Part shown: positions 41,213 to 46,206 of the stretch, in pieces
Numbering within the stretch: the first letter of the stretch is position 1
Layout of the letters: every line of letters begins with the position of its first letter
DNA from: JBLNDG01 sp050261415
GTDB lineage: Bacteria; Bacillota; Clostridia; Lutisporales; Lutisporaceae
DNA length: 46,206 nucleotides
Direction of reading: 5' to 3'
Assembly (NCBI GenBank): GCA_050261415.1
Contig: JBLNDG010000259.1
Location: 1-46,206 of the forward strand
Notes under the pieces: generated by a model
Databases searched by the model: none
Seen by the model: only the letters and a program-made list of their open reading frames with translations
What the model was told of the DNA's origin: nothing
Program-made: the position numbers and the translations under genes

Positions 41213-42334
41213 ATGGCAAAGAGCAAAACGACGGTTCGTGATTTTATATCAAGGAATATGGTAATTATACTATTTCTCATAATAAGTGGAATTGCCATAC
41301 CATTTTCAAAGTATACAGGACAGTACCTCGTACAGGAGGTAGTAACCAGACTTGGCAGAGACTCATTCCTGGTATTGGCATTGCTGCTTCCTGTTATGGC
41401 AGGTATGGGTATAAACTTCGGTCTGGCTTTGGGTGCATTTTCCGGTCAGATCGCATTGATACTGGTAACAAGCTGGGAGGTTCCTGGTGTGGCAGGAATG
41501 TTTCTTGCCATGTTGCTATCGGCACCTATCAGTATTTTGCTTGGATATATTGCAGGTGCAATACTGAACAGGGCTAAAGGACGTGAAATGATCACCTCCT
41601 TTGTGTTGGGCTTCTTTATGACAGGGGTGTACCAGTTCATAGTAATAATTTGTATGGGAACAATAATTCCTATACGTGACCCCAAGAATCTGCTTCTATT
41701 GTCAAAGGGCTTCGGAGTTAGAAATGCTATTCAGCTTACACAGACAAAAGGAGCCTTTGACATGTTCTTTGATAAACTGTTAGGTTTCCCGATAAAAATC
41801 TTTGGAATACACATTCCATTATTCTCATTTTTATTAATTGGAGTACTTTGTGCTTTAACGGTATGGTTCAGAAAAACCAAGCTTGGACAGGAAATGAGAG
41901 CTATCGGACAGGATATGGGAGTATCGGCAACTGCAGGAATCAATGTTGATAAAACTCGTATAGTAGCAATGATCGTATCAACTACTCTTGCCGGTTTTGG
42001 ACAGTTGATTTCCATACAGAATATTGGTACCTTGAGTACTTATGCCGGTGCTGATACATTGGCACTTTATGCTGCCGCTGCGCTTCTTGTCGGAGGTGCA
42101 ACTGTTAACAGGGCTAGTATTCCAAACGTTTTCCTTGGCACTGCGCTTTTCCATTTGATGTTCATTGTTATGCCTTTGGCATCAAACAATCTTTTGGGCT
42201 CAGCCGTCATAGGAGAATATTCCAGAACCTTTATCTCATACACAGTCGTAGCAGCTTCACTGGTGCTGCATGCATGGAATAGAGGCAGGGAAAAAGAACA
42301 GGAGCGCTTGAAACTGAGCAACCACAGAGTTTAA
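41213..42334 (+). CDS. ABC transporter permease 2 (BPD_transp_2 family)
   Basis: The 373-residue membrane protein resembles permease 1 throughout: LLPVMAGMGINFGLALGAFSG, ITSFVLGFFMTGVYQF, AIGQDMGVSATAGINVDKTR as the ATPase-contact loop, and ALLVGGATVNRASIPNVFLG. It starts three bases after the first permease gene, with AAGGAGAG as the binding site. With the DUF3798 lipoprotein and the double ATPase it completes one importer. The charged C-terminal tail is cytoplasmic. Confidence 0.9.
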   Translation: MAKSKTTVRDFISRNMVIILFLIISGIAIPFSKYTGQYLVQEVVTRLGRDSFLVLALLLPVMAGMGINFGLALGAFSGQIALILVTSWEVPGVAGMFLAMLLSAPISILLGYIAGAILNRAKGREMITSFVLGFFMTGVYQFIVIICMGTIIPIRDPKNLLLLSKGFGVRNAIQLTQTKGAFDMFFDKLLGFPIKIFGIHIPLFSFLLIGVLCALTVWFRKTKLGQEMRAIGQDMGVSATAGINVDKTRIVAMIVSTTLAGFGQLISIQNIGTLSTYAGADTLALYAAAALLVGGATVNRASIPNVFLGTALFHLMFIVMPLASNNLLGSAVIGEYSRTFISYTVVAASLVLHAWNRGREKEQERLKLSNHRV

Positions 42335-42389
42335 ATGCATCCGCAGATGTCATTTGAAAATCAAGCATAAGCTGGGAGGGATGCTCTTA

Positions 42390-43799
42390 ATGAGATTTGA
42401 TAAAATTGTCGAGTCCATGAAGAATGACATAATAAAAGCTACACAAGAGCTTGTCAATATTAAAAGTATTGAAACAAAATCTGAGCCAGGCGCTCCTTTC
42501 GGAGCGGAAATCAGAAAATGCCTCGATAAGACGCTCGATATCTGCAAAGGCTTGGGCTTCAAAACGGAAAACTTTGATGGCTATGCGGGACATGCCGAAT
42601 ATGGCGAAGGCGATGAACTAGTCGGGATACTTGTCCATGTTGATGTTGTTCCTGAAGGTTCCGGATGGTCTCACAGTCCTTATGCAGGAGAAATAGCAGA
42701 TGGGAAAATGTTCGGCAGAGGGACTATTGATGATAAAGGCCCCGCAGTTGCAGCTATATATGGATTGAAGGCAGTAATGGATTCCGGTGTGAAATTCAAC
42801 AGAAGGGTAAGAATAATAGTTGGCTGTGACGAAGAAAGCGGACGTTGGGATTGCATGAAGCATTATTTCAAAAAAAATGAAATGCCGATGTGCGGATTTT
42901 CACCGGACGCTGATTTTCCGATAATAAACAGCGAGATGGGCATACTAATATTCAAGCTTGAAAAGGAATTCGCCAAGAATGAGGAAAGCTATTGCTGCGG
43001 CTTACGCATAAAGAGAATCCATGGCGGTAACAAGGTGAACATGGTACCTGATTACTGCGAGTGTGAACTGGAGATGCAGAAGGATTTTGCTGATAGAATC
43101 AGAAAGACAGTAGAATATATGAATGAAAAGCAAAATGCAAAGCTCACAGTGGAGATTGACGGCAGCAAATGCCTGATAAAATCTTACGGAATATCGGCAC
43201 ATGGAAGCACACCGGAGAAGGGAATTAACGCGATATCACAGTTGATATCCTGTGTTTGCAAGCTTCCGCTATGTGTTTCCGAGCAGACTGCATATATAAA
43301 CTTCCTGGACACCCATATCGGAATGGAAACAGACGGGAAATCCATGGGCGTTGCAATGAGCGATGAAGTGTCAGGCAAGCTGGTATTTAACCTGGGAATT
43401 ATAAATATAACTGAGGAAAAGGCCAGCGCAGCGATAAACATAAGGTATCCGGTTACAAGAACAAGAAATGATGTATATGATATAATCAAGGAGAAAATTT
43501 CCGCTCAAAGCATCAAACTTGTCGAGGGTGATGAAAAGAACCCACTCTATGTGCCGGCAGACAACTTTATTATAAAGATACTTCAGAAGGTATACGAAGA
43601 TATAACCGGGCAGAAGTCAGAGCTTATATCTATAAGCGGGGGCACTTATGCAAGAGCGATAAAGAATGCTGTTGCCTTCGGACCGCTTTTCCCGGGAAAG
43701 CCGGAAACTGCACATCAGAAGGACGAGTATATAGAAATTGAAGATTTGATCAAATGTACGAAAATTTACGCTGAAGCAATATATGAATTAGTCAAATAA
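42390..43799 (+). CDS. PepV/Sapep-like M20 dipeptidase
   Basis: The 469-residue di-zinc peptidase has VHVDVVPEGSGW, FGRGTIDDKGPAVAAIYGLK, VGCDEESGRWDCMKHYF, GFSPDADFPIINSEMG and, near the end, GPLFPGKPETAHQKDEYI. These provide the metal ligands and the catalytic Glu of the M20A PepV group, which cleave dipeptides. It starts 55 bases after the second permease; GGAGGG lies nine bases before the chosen ATG. Its place at the end of the transporter run suggests that the imported compound is a peptide or an acylated amino acid. That is inference. Confidence 0.88.
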   Translation: MRFDKIVESMKNDIIKATQELVNIKSIETKSEPGAPFGAEIRKCLDKTLDICKGLGFKTENFDGYAGHAEYGEGDELVGILVHVDVVPEGSGWSHSPYAGEIADGKMFGRGTIDDKGPAVAAIYGLKAVMDSGVKFNRRVRIIVGCDEESGRWDCMKHYFKKNEMPMCGFSPDADFPIINSEMGILIFKLEKEFAKNEESYCCGLRIKRIHGGNKVNMVPDYCECELEMQKDFADRIRKTVEYMNEKQNAKLTVEIDGSKCLIKSYGISAHGSTPEKGINAISQLISCVCKLPLCVSEQTAYINFLDTHIGMETDGKSMGVAMSDEVSGKLVFNLGIINITEEKASAAINIRYPVTRTRNDVYDIIKEKISAQSIKLVEGDEKNPLYVPADNFIIKILQKVYEDITGQKSELISISGGTYARAIKNAVAFGPLFPGKPETAHQKDEYIEIEDLIKCTKIYAEAIYELVK

Positions 43800-43823
43800 C
43801 GAAAGATGCTTTCATTATTTGAC

Positions 43824-43916
43824 GGGCGATAGACACGGGGTGATAGGCAATAGAATTTAGACAGGCTTCGAAGGTATGCTAATACCCATTGCCCATAGCC
43901 AATAGCCCATTGCCGG
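43824..43916. repeat. heptad repeat element, copy 2, with inverted half
   Basis: The left half has degenerate 7-base units (GGCGATA, GACACGG, GGTGATA, GGCAATA) and a tail with TTTAGACAGGCTTCGAAGG, closely matching the element at 27506. The right half (43885-43914) has the same kind of units inverted: CCCATTG, CCCATAG, CCAATAG, CCCATTG. It lies between the M20 peptidase gene and the infC promoter. Confidence 0.65.
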
Positions 43917-43926
43917 AAAATATTCC

Positions 43927-44142
43927 TTGACAACATTTAAGCATAATGGTACTATATATTAGTCAGTAAGCAGTAAGCAGGCAAAAACTTAATATAGTTA
44001 TATTAAAAGCTTTATTGTTGAAAAGAAGAAGGTCCACTTCTCACCTTACGACATTGTCAGTAAGGTAAATAAGTCCAAAAAGCAAATTCGTTTATATGGG
44101 CAGGTGGATTATTCTATCTGCTCTAATTTTATATGGAGGTGA
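43927..44142 (+). promoter_or_regulatory. promoter and leader of the infC operon
   Basis: TTGACA (43927-43932), 17 bases and TACTAT (43950-43955) form a likely promoter. The leader of about 190 bases holds a hairpin ACCTTAC/GTAAGGT (44043-44066). GTCCAC can pair with GTGGAT over a distance. A later stem GCAGGT/ATCTGC (44100-44121) is followed by TCTAATTTTAT, which could be an attenuator. In Bacillus the matching leader binds L20 and represses the operon; I infer a similar role here from position and layout. Confidence 0.6.
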
Positions 44143-44145
44143 ATA

Positions 44146-44664
44146 ATTATAAGCGGTAACAAAGACTTACAGATCAATGAGGAAATAAGAGACAGGGAAC
44201 TCAGGGTAATTGATGTAAACGGGGACCAACTTGGTATAATGTCTTCGAAACAGGCTTTGGAAGTAGCATCAGAAAGACAGCTTGATCTCGTAAAAATCGC
44301 TCCTCAAGCCAAGCCTCCCGTATGCAGAATAATGGATTACGGGAAATTCAAGTTTGAACAGAGTAAAAAAGAAAAGGAAGCCAGGAAAAATCAAAAAGTT
44401 ATAAACATTAAGGAAATCCGTTTCTCACCAACAATCGAAGATCACGACTTGAGTTTTAAGGCTAAGAATGCGCAGAAGTTCCTGCAGGATGGTGATAAGG
44501 TAAAAGTCACAATTAGGTTTAGAGGCAGGGAAGTGGATCATGTTGCTTTTGGAGAAAAGGCCTTGGGAAGATTTTATGATATAGTGAAGGATTACTGTGT
44601 TGTTGAAAAGCCTGCTAAGCTTGAAGGCAAAAATATGACAATGGTATTGGCTCCCAAGCAGTAA
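44146..44664 (+). CDS. infC: translation initiation factor IF-3
   Basis: IF-3 binds the 30S subunit and checks start-codon pairing. The protein has the N-terminal domain (LQINEEIRDRELRVIDVNGD, then LGIMSSKQALEVA) and the C-terminal domain (KAKNAQKFLQDGDKVKVTIR). Reading from the first ATG (44239) would cut off about 31 conserved residues. The frame is open upstream to ATT-ATA, and GGAGGTGA lies just before ATT with normal spacing. An ATT start fits the known habit of infC, whose rare start codon allows IF-3 to repress itself. The next codon, ATA, is a less likely alternative. Length from ATT is 172 residues. Confidence 0.92.
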   Translation: MISGNKDLQINEEIRDRELRVIDVNGDQLGIMSSKQALEVASERQLDLVKIAPQAKPPVCRIMDYGKFKFEQSKKEKEARKNQKVINIKEIRFSPTIEDHDLSFKAKNAQKFLQDGDKVKVTIRFRGREVDHVAFGEKALGRFYDIVKDYCVVEKPAKLEGKNMTMVLAPKQ

Positions 44665-44776
44665 ACCTTGTAGGTTAATTAATTAGAGGCAACTCTAGTG
44701 CACGATATTTTATATATGTAATATTTCGGCACAAAGCATAATCAAATACAAATAGTACAGAAGGAGAGGATTTTTT

Positions 44777-44974
44777 ATGCCTAAACAGAAGACCCACAGA
44801 GCATCAGCAAAAAGATTCAGCTTTACAAAGACTGGTAAGGTTAAAAGAGCATGTGCATATAAGTCACATATCTTGACAAAGAAGTCTACAAAGAGAACAA
44901 GGAAGCTTAGAAAGGGCGCTTATGCAAGTGCAACAGAAGCAAGAATAATAAGAAAGCTAGTACCATATAAATAA
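44777..44974 (+). CDS. rpmI: 50S ribosomal protein L35
   Basis: This is a 65-residue, highly basic protein with the L35 signature KTHRASAKRFSFTKTGKVKR and a C-terminal RKLRKGAYASATEARIIRKL. Length and sequence are normal. AGAAGGAGAGG precedes the ATG. It stands between infC and rplT, the standard bacterial order, 21 bases before rplT. Confidence 0.97.
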   Translation: MPKQKTHRASAKRFSFTKTGKVKRACAYKSHILTKKSTKRTRKLRKGAYASATEARIIRKLVPYK

Positions 44975-44995
44975 TGGACGGGGAGGCAACAGAAC

Positions 44996-45355
44996 ATGGC
45001 AAGAGTAAAAAGAGCGTTAAATGCGCATAAAAAACGTAGAAAGATATTGAAGCTGGCAAAAGGGTATGTTGGAGCCAGAAGCAAAAAGTATAGAATCGCT
45101 AATGAAACCGTAATAAGGGCACTAAGATTTGCTTATATCGGAAGAAAGCTCAAGAAGAGAGACTACAGAAAACTCTGGATTGCCAGAATAAATGCAGCAG
45201 CCAGAACAAACGGCATATCATACAGCAAGCTTATTAACGGACTTAAGCTGTCAGGGATAGAGATAAACAGAAAGATGCTTTCAGAGATGGCAATAAACGA
45301 TGCAGCAGGGTTTACAAAGCTTGTTGACATGGCAAAGGAAAAGCTGAACGCATAA
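44996..45355 (+). CDS. rplT: 50S ribosomal protein L20
   Basis: This is a 119-residue basic protein with VKRALNAHKKRRKILKLAKG, YVGARSKKYRIANETVIRAL and LWIARINAAARTNGISYSKL. L20 acts early in 50S assembly. In Firmicutes it also binds the infC leader to control its own operon. It is the last gene of the unit, with a terminator 15 bases after the stop. Confidence 0.97.
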   Translation: MARVKRALNAHKKRRKILKLAKGYVGARSKKYRIANETVIRALRFAYIGRKLKKRDYRKLWIARINAAARTNGISYSKLINGLKLSGIEINRKMLSEMAINDAAGFTKLVDMAKEKLNA

Positions 45356-45369
45356 TTGTATCGTGATCG

Positions 45370-45393
45370 AAAAAGACCGAAAGGTCTTTTTTT
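45370..45393 (+). terminator. intrinsic terminator of infC-rpmI-rplT
   Basis: AAAAAGACC (45370-45378) pairs with GGTCTTTTT (45383-45391) around a GAAA tetraloop and runs into more T. From here to about 45630 I see no gene. Confidence 0.9.
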
Positions 45394-45635
45394 GATGGTA
45401 TGTTTATAATTTCCCTAGTTATTGTAAAAATTAATTGTGAATATATGGACTGCTATGGAATACATGGGTAAAACAAGCAAAATAAGGTAAAACGATAACA
45501 GCAGCTTTTAGTTCCTTATATTAGGCTAAAAACAGATTTGCACAGCATCTGCAGCCGTTGGACTTTGTTTTATTACATTATTTGTAGTGATATAATTAGA
45601 TAGAATAACACTAAAGAATATGCAGCATTTATGGG

Positions 45636-46206
45636 GTGGTTAAAATACTGGAATTCAGTTTGCTTAGAAAAAGATTGAAAATAACTCCGACACAAATGAT
45701 TGTAGTAGGTTTTGCTACAATCATACTTGCTGGCGGACTGCTTCTGAATCTTCCGATAGCCTCCAGAGATGGTCAGTCAGTTGGTTTTGTAAATGCCATT
45801 TTTACTGCAACCTCTGCTGTTTGCGTCACTGGTTTGGTAGTAGTTGACACGGGCACATATTGGACGGTTTTTGGTCAAGTTATAATTGCACTTCTTATTC
45901 AAATAGGCGGCTTGGGGTTTATGACAATGTCAACGCTTATTGCACTTATACTTGGCAGGAAGATTACTCTCAGGGAAAGACTCCTTATACAGGAATCACT
46001 GAACCAGTTTGACCTTGAGGGACTTGTAAGGCTTACAAAAAATATTATTATAGCTACTTTCACGATAGAATCAATAGGTGCTGTAATGTTTTCCATTATT
46101 TTTATTCCGGATTACGGTCTGAAAAAAGGTATTGCATTTGGAGTTTTTCATGCGGTGACAGCTTTCTGCAACGCAGGTTTTGACCTTATAGGAGGCTTCA
46201 GAAGCT
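45636..46206 (+). CDS. Trk/Ktr-type potassium transporter, truncated by the window edge
   Basis: The frame runs open to the right edge. It encodes the first 190 residues of a TrkH/KtrB-type channel subunit: LLNLPIASRDGQSVGFVNAI, then FTATSAVCVTGLVVVDTGTY, whose VCVTGL is the first selectivity-filter loop, then IQIGGLGFMTMSTLIALILG and HAVTAFCNAGFDL, the second filter loop. It imports potassium, probably with a KtrA-like RCK subunit encoded elsewhere. The start is uncertain: GTG at 45636 lacks a good binding site, and GGGGTGG would better serve a start about four codons later, where only ATA and CTG occur. Confidence 0.85.
   Translation, partial: MVKILEFSLLRKRLKITPTQMIVVGFATIILAGGLLLNLPIASRDGQSVGFVNAIFTATSAVCVTGLVVVDTGTYWTVFGQVIIALLIQIGGLGFMTMSTLIALILGRKITLRERLLIQESLNQFDLEGLVRLTKNIIIATFTIESIGAVMFSIIFIPDYGLKKGIAFGVFHAVTAFCNAGFDLIGGFRS

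Overview
The window looks like a chromosomal segment of a low-GC, endospore-forming member of the Clostridia (Firmicutes). The evidence is an alpha/beta-type small acid-soluble spore protein, a PdaB-like spore deacetylase and a YtxC-like sporulation protein, together with T-box and L-box (lysine) riboswitches, the infC-rpmI-rplT operon, strong AGGAGG-type ribosome binding sites and frequent GTG/TTG starts. A cellulolytic-clostridia-like lineage is my guess from protein style, not something I could test.

Layout. 1-0.5 kb: remains of an IS1380-type transposase and another gene fragment. 0.7-1.9 kb: two exported proteins on the minus strand. 2.3-6.6 kb: a possible small RNA, then the rnhB operon (RNase HII, a FliK-like protein, a free-standing FlhB C-terminal domain, YraN, an MnmM-like methyltransferase, a zinc-ribbon/DUF2007 protein). 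6.6-15.6 kb: mixed housekeeping genes: a 57-residue membrane protein, a possible structured RNA, a YcxB-like protein, PdaB, an Old Yellow Enzyme relative, an RlmL-like methyltransferase, a Mur-ligase-like protein with a degraded ATP site, a double-OB SSB-like protein, a corrinoid adenosyltransferase and a YitT protein. 15.9-20.9 kb: a complete lysine riboswitch-controlled operon asd-dapA-dapB-dapH-lysC (minus strand), divergent from an M20 amidohydrolase. 22-27 kb: a secreted membrane-anchored protein, a SASP, and an overlapping sirtuin-methyltransferase-Hsp33 operon. 26.9-27.5 kb: five tRNA genes (Val, Asp, Phe, Gly, Cys). 27.6-32.4 kb: a pentein-like DUF6873 protein, YtxC, a DUF445 protein and T-box-controlled thrS.

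32.6-43.8 kb is the most distinctive region. It holds a membrane-anchored family 5 solute-binding protein, a DUF6305-like anchored protein, a histidine kinase with almost no extracytoplasmic domain, a CitB-like response regulator, a DUF3798 lipoprotein, a double ABC ATPase, two permeases and a PepV-like M20 peptidase, all co-directional. I read it as a nutrient sensing and uptake system in which the anchored binding protein may be the ligand sensor for the kinase, with the regulator acting on palindromes in front of the DUF3798 gene. The substrate is unknown; the last gene hints at peptides or acylated amino acids.

44.1-45.4 kb: infC (AUU start), rpmI and rplT. The window ends inside a Trk/Ktr-type potassium transporter gene. 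Intergenic spaces carry three kinds of fold-back or short-period repeats, two of them present twice.
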